DNA of 64,000 nt, from positions 86,570,696 to 86,634,695 of the forward strand of contig NC_090745.1 of the NCBI RefSeq assembly GCF_036898095.1, read 5' to 3'. The notes beneath the pieces were generated by a model. It was given only the letters and a program-made list of their open reading frames with translations, searched no databases and had not been told where the DNA came from. Of the stretch, positions 31,161 through 42,182 are shown one piece after another. The first letter of the stretch is position 1. Each line of letters begins with the position of its first letter. The stretch comes from Palaemon carinicauda (taxonomy: Eukaryota > Arthropoda > Malacostraca > Decapoda > Palaemonidae). The translations under genes were made by a program, and so were the position numbers.

Positions 31161-33100
31161 TAAGACCGTTATTGCTGGAGAAGAGGCCTCAAGGGAAGAG
31201 GTATATCTCCCATGGCACCAACCACCTTAGACTCTTCACTTTGCCTGGGAGACCCCTGTGGATGACTATCGCAGATGACGCGACTGTAGCGGGTTGTCTC
31301 TTCTTGAGGAGGAGGCGTAGTGTCTCCAGGCATGAAGCCGAAGCGACGCCCCGGTTCGGGAGAGATGTCGCAGTGTGGTTGCTTGAGTAGTCTGCGCCGT
31401 GGGAGAAGCTCTCCCGGGAGTTCCGTCAGGGGAAGCAGAGGGTCCAGAAACCGTTCTGCGCATAGTCCCAGTGGAGCTCTCCCATTGAAAGGTTGACAGA
31501 CAACCTGGTCTTGTTGAGACCCATTGTCCACAGACAAAAAGGAGGGAAGACGCAGGCGTCGAAGTTGTCCCACCATCACCGGAATGCATCTTGCCAGAGT
31601 CTCGGGGTCTGAGACTGGGGGGAAGAATAGCGGAAGCTTGAGGTTCCAAGCTGTCGCGATCAGGTCCCCCAGACCAGTACTTGCTGGTTACCCAAGGTCA
31701 AAGACCCCCAGGTACACTCTCTCTACGAGGCTCTGCTCGGATAGTCTGAGAGAACATTCCCCTGCCTGGAATGAGAGAGCCGATGGTGGTATTGAGAGAA
31801 TCTCAATCATCCCGGTATCTCTACTGCAAGATGTGAAGGTGTGAAAATGCGTCCCCTGCTGGTTAGAATACGCCAGAATCATGAAGTCGACGCGCACGGG
31901 GTGACTCGGCAGGAGCTGTAGGATCTGTAGAGGGGCCAGACTAAGGCCCCTAAGCCTGCCTGAATGAGGGAGAGGTATCCTTCAGGTCTTGACCATAGGC
32001 CTGGACCGGAACATGCCCCCCCCCCCCTTTCCTTTGACGAGTCCGAGAACAGCATCAAGAATGTGGGGAAAGGACGAGAATATCCACTACCATCAAGAGG
32101 CTCCATAGGTCAACACCCATTGCAGGTCTAATAGTTCCGCTGGTCCCATAGGGGCCAGGAAGTCCGGTTAAACATTGCCTGAAGCCACCGGAACTTGGAT
32201 CGCCCCACATGGAACTTATCCTGAGGCGACCGTTCGGACTATAGACGGGTCAATGAGGAAAGGAGAACTAGGAAACGTTCCAAGTTAGGGCTGAAAGCTC
32301 TGCTTGACTGAGAACAGGTACTGCGACTCTCCTCAGTCTTGCCACAGTCAACCGAAAGGAAGGCTCGGAGGATGTGGTAACAGAATCTGGCGTCCCCAGG
32401 TGGTCACCCATCCAAGTACCGACGTTGCTTAACCTCGCTGGACGGACGAGAAGCGGGGTTGACTCAATATCATGGCCAGATACTCCAGATGTTGAGGCAG
32501 AGGAAGAGAAGGCTCCAAGCAAAATACCATGAGCCCACACTCATGGTAAGCATCCGGAAGCTTGTCCCGGCGCTGAAGAAGGTCGAACCCGAGCCTACCG
32601 GAGTTGACCAGCCCTCCAAACAGCAGAGGAGGCGGAAGCCTGCACCTGAGCGGCCAAGAGGAAGGCAGGGAGAGTTCTCTGGGGAAACAAACCTGCTATG
32701 CCACGGCGGGATAGCCACACTGCATCATAAGCAGGAATACTTGCAGTCTAGGCTGAATTCGACGAGCACCCTGGAAGATGGATGGAATGGAAACTGAAAG
32801 TACCCGTCCTTCCGATCCAGGGTTTAAGGAGTCCTGTCGCCTCGTTACCAGTCTGATCGATTCTGCTGGTCTACGCTGGCCGAAGTTTGTTCGACAAACT
32901 TGATCAGGGCTGAGAGGTCGACTAAGGACATCCCCTCTCAGATCCTTTCTTACAAGAAAGGATCGACTGAGGAGGCCGGGGGTGAAGCCGTCGATGATCC
33001 TAAGGAAGACCTTCGCCTAAGGTATGGATCATTCTGCCCAACCGGGCAACTCTGCTGACGCTATGGCATAGAGGTTCAGAGACACTGAATTCGCTGACAG
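31160..33100 (-). pseudogene. RT-RNase H remnant of element D
   Basis: Recognisable pieces on the minus strand are the motif-A region (DLSALIKFVEQTS, later LDRKDGYFQFPFHPSSR) near 32,770-32,930 and the C-terminal QPH...RFGFMPGD block near 31,330. The rest is too broken to place. A 5S-like pseudogene interrupts the region. Confidence 0.55.
32376..32481 (-). pseudogene. 5S rRNA-like pseudogene
   Basis: Minus-strand sequence resembles animal 5S rRNA over about 106 nt: GGCCATGATATTGAG at the 5' side, TTCTCGTCCG, GGTTAAGCAACGTCGG (internal promoter box A region), TACTTGGATGGGTGACCACC (box C region) and CTGGGGACGCCAGATTCTGT at the 3' side. About 10 nt between GTCGG and TACTTGG are missing, so it cannot fold as normal 5S. 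It could be a retroposed 5S copy or the head of a 5S-derived SINE (SINE3 type). It sits inside the RT region of element D. Confidence 0.75.
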
Positions 33101-33399
33101 AGACGGCAGGCGCGATATCCTTGGCTGATCACAGAGATTGTGCGGGAATGGGCATCAGGAAGCTGTCATTCGGATGAGTAACCTTAAGCATCCTCCCAGC
33201 GAAAAAACCTGCAATCCTAGAGTTCGTGAACTCCTTTTAGGACTATGCCCCGCCGGGGGAGTCTCCCGTGCCATCTGTTCCTGACAGGAGGAAACTGCAA
33301 TTGGACACCTTGTCCCAGTTGTCGTAGCCGATAACTTAGGCCGACGTGGTTGAAAGAAAAGGGCGCTGGAGCCCTGCAGAGTCTGGAAGAAAGCGCCTT

Positions 33400-36350
33400 G
33401 GAGGAGTGAAAACGGAAGTCGATTTCATCCGCACAGCCGCTGTCTAAGTCTCTGTCCTTGGGCACAAACAAACTCTTCTCAAGGATGGAAGGGTGTCTGA
33501 GGTCGTCGACCTCCACAGATGAGACACCCGAAGGAAGCCCTCAGTCAGCGCGTCCAGATGGTACAACATCGAGCTTGTCCGCAAGTTAGATACGTAACGA
33601 CGAAAGGCCAAGGTGCCTGAGCTCGAGAGGAGGAAAGTACCTATGATCTTCCTGTAGCTTCCTTGAACCAAACCTCGGAGGGAACCAAACCGAGGAGGGA
33701 AAGGACCTGGTAAGCCCCCAGAGGAAGGGGTAAGCAGTCACCCCTTGTCCGATGGAGAAATCTCGAACGGAAAGCCCCCCAGCCAAAAATCCTTCCAGGG
33801 AATGACGGGGAAGGGCTAACCCAGGTTCAGGAAAGAGGAGTGTTGCTCAGATCTCCCTTAAGTTTCTCCTATTCTTGCAAGTGCCATGCTCTGCGTTTAC
33901 GGGGTGAGGCCGTGTTCTGGAAATACGCTCCAGAAGAACTCGCCAGGCTGCCCATGCTGCGAAAACCCCATTGGGAATCGTGGTCGCAATCGCCCTGGAG
34001 CTCGCGCGACGGTAATTCAAAGATTTTCGCGTGGGCGAACGTGGAAGCGCCCATGCGCGGTAACGCAAACGAAGGTGAGCGAAGGAGCGCAGAAGGAGGG
34101 CGAGCGTGGTAGGAAGGGCGAGAGCTGGTGGTCGGCGAGCGATAACCCATAGACGAGCAATGGATACTGCAAGAAATAAGCCGACGTTTGTGCGAAGAAA
34201 CACTGTAGGTTCGCGCGACGGAATACCATCCGTCCGCGCGATGGAAAACCGTTGGTTCGCGCGTGGGCGAACATTGGAGAGCATGGGCGCGGACGCGCAT
34301 GAGCGTAGACGTGCAGGCACGTGGGCGTGTGGGCGCGCGGGCGAGCGGTCGCGCGGGCGCGCAGGCAAGCGGTCGCGCAGGCGAGCGGTCGTCAGGGTGG
34401 GCAGGTGGATGAGCGCGAGTCCGAGGCGGCGAACGCAAGCGTTAGCGCGATGGCGAGGAAAACCGCTGCCGCGTGGGCGAGGAAGACCGCTGGCGATATG
34501 GATCAACAAGCGATCGGTGGTGAGCTGGTGAGCGCTAACGCGCAGGTTGGCGATGGCGCGTTGTGTTATGCCGACGCGATGGTCGAGCAGCATGCGCAGG
34601 TGAGCGATCGTGCGTTGGCGAGCAATATGCGAAGGTGAGCGATCGCGAGCAGCATGTGCAGGAGGGCGATCGCGCGATGGTGATCAGCATGCGTAGATGG
34701 GCGGTCGCGCGATGGCGAGCAGCCTCTGCAGGTGGGCGGTCGCGCGATGGCGAGCAGCCTCTGCAGGTGGGCGATCGCGCGATGGCTATCAGCATGCGCA
34801 GGGTCGCGCGATGGCGATCAGCATCCGCAGGTGTGCGGTCGCGCGATGGCGATCAGCATCCGCAGTTGAGGGTCGCGCGATGGCGATCAGCATCCGCAGT
34901 TGAGGGTCGCGCGATGGCGATCAGCATCCGCAGTTGAGGGTCGCGCGATGGCGATCAGCATCCGCAGTTGAGGGTCGCGCGATGGCGATCAGCATCCGCA
35001 GTTGAGGGTCGCGCGATGGCGATCAGCATCCGCAGTTGAGGGTCGCGCGATGGCGATCAGCATCCGCAGTTGAGGGTCGCGCGATGGCGATCAGCATCCG
35101 CAGTTGAGGGTCGCGCGATGGCGATCAGCATCCGCAGTTGAGGGTCGCGCGATGGCGATCAGCATGCACAGGTTAGCTAGTAGCTGGCGAACCATGTTCC
35201 TTCAGAAGAGTTGGAGAACGTTGGCGTGCCGGCTGTAACACACGCGGGCGATCCGGAGATCGCCGAGAGACAGGTGATCGCTGGCGAGCTGATGATCGCT
35301 GACGAGCAGAAGGCTACGCGTGGAAGCCTGTGCATAGAAAAAGAGTCCTTGACCCCGACCTGAACCGAAGTTCTAGATCGCGAGGGCGAACGTGGGCGCA
35401 CAGGGCGCGTAACAGGAACCAACAGGAACAGCAGGGATGATCATCATGAAAGCGCTGACGAACAGGAGAGCGCTGATGAGCAGAAGAGCGCCTGTGCGCT
35501 AACACTGAGCAGGAGCAGGAGAGAACACAGCAGAAGGGCGCGCAGGGAAACCCTGACACGCAAGGGAAGAACCCCCGTGGGAGGCAACCCTTTGCCCCAA
35601 AGGGATCGTTGTCCGCCGGGAGACTGATGTCCGTCGGAAGACCGCTGTCCGTCGGGAAGACCGTTGTCCGTCGGGAAAACCGTTGCCCGTCGGAAGACGA
35701 GATCAGACTGCTGTCCATCTGCACCAAGGCGGAAGATTGAGAAAAAGGAGTTGTAGGCTGCAAACGGAGATTCAAAAAGGCGCCTCAAGCACCCTTATAG
35801 GGAGATGAGAGGCCCTCACGATGAGGCGGACGGTGGGCCTTACGGCGAGGGAGGCCAACAGCAACAGCAACAGAAGAAACCTCCGAAGAGGAGTCTCTAT
35901 GAGTGTACTCTCTCGCGAACGAAAGAGAAACACTTCGTAGAAGAGACTGGTCAGCCAGTGACCTAAAAGGAGCAATCCTCCGAAGAGGAGCTCCTGCAGT
36001 TGCCCAGCCCCTTGAGCGAAACTGCAGGTGTGACCGCTCAGCACCAAGAGCATAGTCGCACGAAAAAAAGGCAAGAGAAGAACCCCCCAAAAGGGGAAAA
36101 ACTCAAGCCTGGACAGGAAAAACTTCCCACGGAAGGAAAGTTACCCGCCCAAGGAGGCAAGCCTCCTGAGAGTTCTAAAATGAACTGGAGAGCTGTCCGT
36201 CGTCACGGGAGTACTTCCAGTAGAAGGAGACACGCCCCTGACGAAAATGCAAGGGGGGAGGCAGCAACAGCCGAATCCCCAGGACTCAACAAGACAGCTC
36301 ACACCGTTGCTATATTACAGAAACGAACTAGATCGGTAACTGTAAAAAAA
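33400..36350 (-). pseudogene. gag region of element D, repeat-rich and broken
   Basis: This is the position of gag between RT and leader. The sequence is very GC-rich (33,990-35,170) with GCGATCGCGC-type words and gives long frames on both strands, none with recognisable gag motifs. The AASWLDxW block and Cys-rich N-terminus seen in B and E were not found. I report it as a region, not as a protein. Confidence 0.4.
34594..35166. repeat. 34-bp minisatellite (about 11 good units plus degenerate ones)
   Basis: The unit GGTCGCGCGATGGCGATCAG plus CATCCGCAGTTGAG is repeated at 34-bp spacing from about 34,802 to 35,166, nine units nearly identical. Looser copies extend left to about 34,594. The period is not a multiple of three, so a translated product would cycle through all frames. 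Confidence 0.95.
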
Positions 36351-36359
36351 AAATAAAAC

Positions 36360-37007
36360 AAATAATATTAGTACACATTCATTCCCCCGGGAAGGATCCG
36401 AAGAGGAATCCCGAGGGAAAGGAAACAAGAATTACACAACAGGCACGTGCCCTCACAACCACTTACACTCACGGAAGGAGAGCTGTAACCAAAACAGAAT
36501 TATAACAATTATAATTATGTAACTATGTAATTATGTAATTTAAAAATGAATGAACACTAAAGAAAGAACGAAAACCCCGAAAGGAATCGTTCTACAAGCT
36601 GAAAAACAAAAAACAACTACAATTAGATTCATAACTAATTGAGACAAACGTACGGCGTAGCAACCCCCCCACACGGAAAGGAAGCTACAAGGGCGTAGTA
36701 ACACGTAGTAAAAGGGTGAACGACCTCAAGAGAGAGAGAGAGAAAGACATAAGTCAAACTCGATCGCCACCCATAAAATTACGCCGTGGTGACCTAACTG
36801 CCGAGGACTCCACGTAGATATCGTACACTACACACACAACTCTGAAAATGAAACTTACTTATTCTATACTCAAATATATATACAAACATGAAAACATGTT
36901 TACATATATATTGAGTAAATGAAAAGTAAGCGATTAAGTAAAGACAAAACAAACAATGGCTGCCAAGAGAGGACCAAGACAGAGACGTCTGTCACAGTCC
37001 GAGCCAA
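36360..37007. other. 5' leader of element D
   Basis: AT-rich, with a short AG-rich run at about 36,731; no gene seen. Confidence 0.5.
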
Positions 37008-37188
37008 AAGTGAAAGTGAGCATTCATCTGTGTGTGAGGGGGAGGAGGGGTAGCTAGCTACCACTCCCCTACCGCTAACTAGCGCGGGGGTAATACACCC
37101 TCGTTAAATTCTAATGGCTCGCCATTTCAGCTGCGCTAAAAGGTAACCCTCTGTAAATAGCGTGGTTTGTATTTCGGTTAAGGAACAA
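37008..37188. repeat. Right (5') ITR of element D
   Basis: It is the inverted partner of 29,498-29,708 and ends GGTTTGTATTTCGGTTAAGG followed by AACAA. Confidence 0.92.
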
Positions 37189-37328
37189 TTGTATTTTTCC
37201 CAGCTATACAAACCCGTAATCATTTAATATAGGAATTCGCTTCAGCTCAGCTGAAACAGCTGAAGAGAGAGAAAACCAGACAGTTGTGCTGATTGGTTGG
37301 CTGGCGGTATGGAGCACCCCCCACCCCC

Positions 37329-38558
37329 TCAGCACTTGGCCCATTGCAAGAATCTCTTGAAAGCAAGTGTGGAGGCAATGCCCCTGATTTCATGAGCTTT
37401 AACCCTCGCTGGTGCTTGGACTCTTGAGGAAGTCTCATACGCCTTGTGGATGGCCTCACGGATCCTGAAGGATATCGTGTTCCTCGACACCTCCCTCTTG
37501 GTTCCGCTGGTGCTAACGAAGGCGTCGACATTCAGGTCTGAGATGCCGAGTTCGCTTAAGATAGCGCCGCAGACACCTGACGGGACAGAGAAGCCTCTCA
37601 CCTGAACCACCACATCCAGTAAGGAAAGAATAGTGAAGGCCTCGAACCTGGGATCATGGATCGCTGGGTTCTGAGTCTTGGCCACAAACTCTGGCACAAA
37701 ACTCAAGATCTCCTTCCAACCCTCTGCGTGAGTGACATTACAAGAGAGGCCGTGTAACTCCCCCGACTCTCTCCACCGATACTATGGCTAGCAGAAAAAA
37801 GTCTTAAAGGTCAAGTGCCTGTTTGAGGCACGGCTCAAGGGTTCATACGGAGCACGAGTAAGAGACCCAAGAATTAAGGTGACATCCCACTGGGGAACTT
37901 GAAGTTCCCTGGGGGGACAGGACTGTTCGAAGCTCTTAATGAGCATAGAAATCCCCAGGGCGTTGGAGATATCTATGCCCTTCAGACGAAACACCATTGC
38001 AAGGGCAGACCTGTACCCTTTAATGGCAGAAACCGAAAGGAGCTTACCTCTGCGAAGAAAGACTAGGAAGTCTGCGATCTGAGTCAGAGAGGCTCTGACT
38101 GGAGAGACACCCCTTCCACTACACCAATCACAGAAGACCAACCACTTCCCTTGATAAACTGAGGAGGAGGATCTTCTAAGGTACCCTGACATCTTTCTCG
38201 CTGCGAGTCGCAAAAAGCCTCGCGTTCTGAGGAGATGCTGGATAAGTCTCCACGCGTGAAGTCTGAGCGACTGCACCGCCTGGTAGTACCTGTTCGACAA
38301 GGGTTGCCGAAGGAGATTGGGCCAGTGTGGTAGCTCTCTCGGTGTCTCGACCAGGAGCGACAACAGATCGGGAAACCACTCCATGTGTGGCCATAGTGGA
38401 GCAATGAGAGTCATCCGGAGTCCTGGAGCTACTAGGACCCGGTATAAAACTGCGCGAAGCAAGCAAAAAGGGGGGAAAACGTGTAGCAATCCAGTAGATC
38501 CCAAGGATGTTGCAGTGCGTCCTCGAACGCAGCCACAGGATCTGGTATTGGAGAGCAA
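37329..38558 (-). pseudogene. Tyrosine recombinase of element E, truncated
   Basis: The frames at 38,558-37,788 and 37,706-37,329 give KMSGYLRRSSSSVYQGKWLV, TQIADFLVFLRRG, SAIKGYRSALAMVFRLKGID, then, after a frame break near 37,750-37,790, SGELHGLSCNVTH, FVAKTQNPAIHDPRFEAF and AHEIRGIASTLAF with the H-x-x-R box. It then stops at FLQWAKC before the Trp/Tyr segment, so the nucleophilic Tyr is absent. The protein is close to element B's. Confidence 0.85.
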
Positions 38559-38559
38559 A

Positions 38560-40020
38560 ACACAGCAAGCTTGGCGTTGTGCTGTGTTGCGAAAGATCGA
38601 TGCATGGTTCTCCCCAGAGGTCGAGTACTCGACTCGCAGCCCAAGGGTGAAGAGACCATTCTGCCCCTATTACCTGGTTTCTGCGACTTAGGGTGTCTGC
38701 CCGAACACTTCTCTTGCCTGGAATGTACCTGGCTGACAAGGTTACGTGTTGACTCTCTGCCCTAAGAAACACCTAACACCTGCCTAGTCAGCTGCTGCAA
38801 GGGATGTGAGAGCGTGCCCCTTGCTTTTGGACGTGCGCGACCACGGAAGTGTTGTTGCTCATCAGCACTACCGAGTGCTCTCTCAAACGGGCCTGCAAAT
38901 GAAAGAGTGCTCTCGAGACTGCCATCATTTCCAACACGATGTGCAGGTGTTTCTTCTCTTCCGACCACACACCTGACACGACCAAGTCGTCCAGGTGTGC
39001 ACCTCAACCTTCCGTGGACGGGTCTGTGAACAGACGGAACTGAGGTGGAGGAGGGTTTATGAGAAAACCCTCTCTTGAGGTTCTCCTCGTTTAGACACCA
39101 AAGGAGATCCTACCTTACCTCGCATTCCATGAGGACCGGACGAGAGGGAGGATTGGTGGCTGCCGACCGCTGGTCCTTCGGACACCACTGAAGGGAGCGG
39201 AGATGGATCCGCCCGAAAGGAACGAGCTTCTCCAGCGAGGAGAGGTGACCTAGAAGAGCTTGCCACTGGAGGGCTGCAATGCTGAGTCGATCAGCATTCC
39301 CAGATACTTCACCTTCTGCTTAGGAATGAGGTACGACTTCTCGCAGTTCACCACGATCCCCAGATTGCGACAGACTGCCAGAAGTGAGTCTCGATCCTGA
39401 ATCAACTGCTCCTGCTAGGGACCGAAGATCAGTCAGTCGTCGAGGTACATCAGTATGCGGATGCCCCTCGAGTGGGCCCAAGCTGCTACCGTCGTGAACA
39501 CTCGCGTGGACACTTGGGGAGCTGTGCACAGTCCGAAGCACAGGACTTTGAACTGTTACACCGTGCCCTGGAAGGTGAATCGGAGGTACATTCTAGACGA
39601 CCGATGAACTGGTACTTGAAAGTACGCATCCTTCAAGTCTATCGATAGCATGAAGTCGTACTGCCTGATGGCTAAAAGCACAGTGCAAACTGTTAGCATC
39701 TTGAACGCAGTTTGCTGAACAAACTTGTTCAATGGCGAAAGGTCGATGATCGGTCTCCAACCTCCTGGTGACTGATCGTGTACGACTTCTAGCGCATCCT
39801 TCTCCAACATTTCCTGGACCTCCGCCTCCAAGGTCAGAGCCTTCAGGGATGTTGGAGCGTATGTGTGGAACGCTATTGGAGTGGAGGATAGGGGGGCCGA
39901 TAAAGCACGAATGGGAGCTTGTACCCTTCGCGAAGGGTTGATACTACCCATTCCTCGGCCCCGAGGTGCTGCCCAATGGCACGATAGGCAGCATGGCAAA
40001 TGGAAAGCCAATCTCAGCAT
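38560..40020 (-). pseudogene. RT-RNase H of element E (3' module)
   Basis: The RT N-terminus at 40,020-39,556 shows GGWRPIIDLSPLNKFV and LSIDLKDAYFQVPVHRSSR. After an in-frame stop come VLCFGLCTAPQVSTRVFTTV and MYLDD followed at once by a TGA. RNase H scraps (HIVLEMMAVSRA, LMSNNTSVVAHV with Asn replacing the second Asp) lie near 38,850-38,960. RYIPGKRSVRADTLSR, CIDL and then, in another frame, FATQHNAKLAVFCSPIPD follow. There are several stops and frameshifts. The ATG overlaps the gag stop (ATGGGTAG), again with RT in +1 relative to gag. Confidence 0.85.
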
Positions 40021-41640
40021 TTCCCTTTCCCTTGCTTGCCCCTGTTCTTTCCCCGACGTGGAGGAGCTCCCGAGGGAGGCTGAAAGGTCTGTTTGGGGCA
40101 GAACCCTTCTGAACAGATGCAGGTCTCAGCTGCACAGGAGCACGACCAGTGGTACCCTTGCTACTTCCCGTGGGCTTGGCCTGGACCGGCCTGGCTGCGG
40201 ATGGTTTCGCGGGACCAGGTCCCTTGAAACTCACAGCCTGCGCCTGGTGGATAATTGAGTCCTTCGAGGCGCCATTTATCCCATGCGGCCCGAACTTCCT
40301 CTGGTGGAAAGAGAGAAGTTGCAGCTCTAATAGGAGTGTTCCTGAGTGCCAGGGCTTCTCCTGAACCAATGTCTCGCCAAACGAGAGGCTACTGCCTCGC
40401 GTTTTTTGAGGACCAGATTGGCATACTGGGTAGCAAGCTGGTCCAAGAGAAAAGCAACAGCTTTCCCACCAGACAGAGGCCAAATTCGGGGGTAGCGAGC
40501 TTGGTGTCCCGTGTGAACACTGTGGCCTTACCACACCAGTGGTCAAGCCATGAAGCAGCCTTGAGAGCAGCTACAGAGATGGACTCCATAGTTGAAATCT
40601 CAGAGGCCAAGATGGCCACTCTCTGGGATTTCAAGCTCTCGACTGGGAACCCCCAGCAAGCGCTCCGACTGCGGCGTCGAGAGGGAGAGGAAAAGACACA
40701 GAAGACTCTGTGACATAGTACCTCTTCTGTCGCTGAAATGGTTGAGGGAGAAGCTTGTTCAAACCTTGGCTCCTAAGCGAGTCACCAGGTCCTGCGAACT
40801 GGTCACTCACTCGGTCCAATGCTCGAGCAGCCTGTCTCAATCAGGGTAATGTGAGGGGGCATGAACTGCCTTCGGGAGCTCCCCCATAGGATCTCCAAGG
40901 CTGTACACTTATCTCGGACACTACCTCAGGAGGAGCCCTGAGGCCATTAATCTCCCACATGGGGTTAATGACCTCTAGGAACTGCGACTCCACCCCGGGA
41001 TCTTCCGTCTCCACAGCCCGTGAAGGCCGTGGAAGTGGCTGATCTCTCGGTCCCTGCTACATCCGTAGGTGTAGGGGAAGCGACATGCTGCACGGGTGAT
41101 GACCCTTGCTCTGGTCCTAGGACCGAACCAGACGTGTATTCAGGAGTCAAGAAAGGGTTCATCACCGACGGAATACATCGAGGTTCCCACTGCGACCGAT
41201 TGCGTGACTAGTCGCTGTGAGCCCCACGAAGCTCCCGAAGGAGCTCGAGTGCAAGCGGGGTCACTGAGAACTGCAGCGCTTACACCAGGAGGTGTAGACA
41301 GGTTAGTCGCGCGAGTGGTGCGTGCCGCCTCACCTGTTACATGGCTAGAAAGCATGGGGGTTGGCTGCATCTCACGCGGCTGGTATGCGCGAGAGCTAGC
41401 CTGGTCATGCACGACCGTCCCCCATGCTGCGGGCTGAGCCGCGAGGTGGATCCATGCCAGGCGGGTCGAGTGCGCGACTGTCTGGGCCTGCTCCCTGCTC
41501 ACGCGACACGAGTTGCTGAGTCGGTCCGCGTGGCTACCCCTTGTGGAGGTAGTCGTACGTACTGCAGATTCTTCACGAGAACTACAGCTGAGATTTCTCG
41601 AGCCGAAGCTAGGACTCTCCTTTACCCGCTCAAGAGTGGT
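39944..41640 (-). pseudogene. gag of element E (3' module)
   Basis: The minus-strand frames include the conserved gag block AALKAASWLDHW near 40,540 and a Lys/Pro/Ala-rich C-terminal tail (PSAARPVQAKPTGSSKG) ending at TAG 39,944. Upstream pieces to about 41,500 are Pro/Ser/Thr-rich. Frames change several times. Its own N-terminal Cys-rich domain and leader are missing because it joins the RT of the other module at about 41,640. Confidence 0.65.
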
Positions 41641-42182
41641 TCAATTCGAGTCTGAGCAGTAGATCGGGGATCAGAGGACCCAGTCACAATGCTCTGGGAG
41701 ACGATACCTACGCCCTCGAGCGCGGTTGTTGTGCATGGAGGCCTTGCGCGGGATTCACCGTGAACAATCCCACTAGTGCGGGGGACACAGGAATCTTGCA
41801 CATCGCCCTCATTCTCCAGACTAGGCCAAACACCCTGGTAAAGACCTGAGGTGCTGTCGCGAGACCGAAGCAGAGAACCTTGGACTGGTAAATCCTGCCC
41901 TCGTGTATGGATCCGAGATACTTCCTGGAAGACGGATGGATTGGGATCTGGAAGTGTGGGTCCTTGAGATCCAGTGTGCACATGGAGTCCCTTGGTCGAA
42001 TGGCCTGGATGACTGTGTCTGCTGTCTCCATCCGGAACAGAGTCTGTTAAACAAACTTGTTCAGGGGAGAGAGATCGATGACTGATCTCCAGCCTCCAGT
42101 CACCTTTCTCACCAAACAAATTTGACTTGTAAAAGCCTAGAGACCCATCCACGATCTCTTGGAGAGCGCCTTTCTGCAGCAT
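41640..42182 (-). pseudogene. RT N-terminal part of element E (5' module)
   Basis: It starts MLQKGALQEIVDGSLGFYKS, then NLFGEKG, matching the LLQKGALETV...GFYSRLFLVEK start of element B's RT. In other frames it continues through DLSPLNKFV-like, CTLDLKDPHFQIPIHPSSRK and VLCFGLATAPQVFTRVFG. It ends near 41,640 before the YxDD box. Confidence 0.75.

Larger units (their letters stand above)
29498..37188 (-). mobile_element. DIRS-like element D (degenerate, nested in E)
   Basis: This is a 7.7-kb element with ITRs at 29,498-29,708 and 37,008-37,188 and an ICR at 29,752-29,856. On the minus strand it holds leader, a GC-rich repeat-laden gag region (36,350-33,400), RT-RNase H scraps (33,100-31,160) and recombinase scraps (31,160-30,300). 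No frame is intact. A 5S rRNA-like pseudogene (32,376-32,481) and a 34-bp minisatellite are inside. The termini are the same type as E and G (TTTGTATTTTTCC...CATACAAACC left, ...GGAACAA right). The right boundary abuts E's TTGTATTTTTCCC. Confidence 0.88.

Noticed and set aside
33847..34593. Long frames on both strands rich in Arg/Ala/Pro
   Set aside because: They come from low-complexity GCG-rich repeats that leave several frames open at once; no gag motif is present.
34594..35166. CRISPR-like array with regular 34-bp spacing
   Set aside because: The units are directly adjacent with no unique spacers, in a eukaryotic retroelement; it is a minisatellite.
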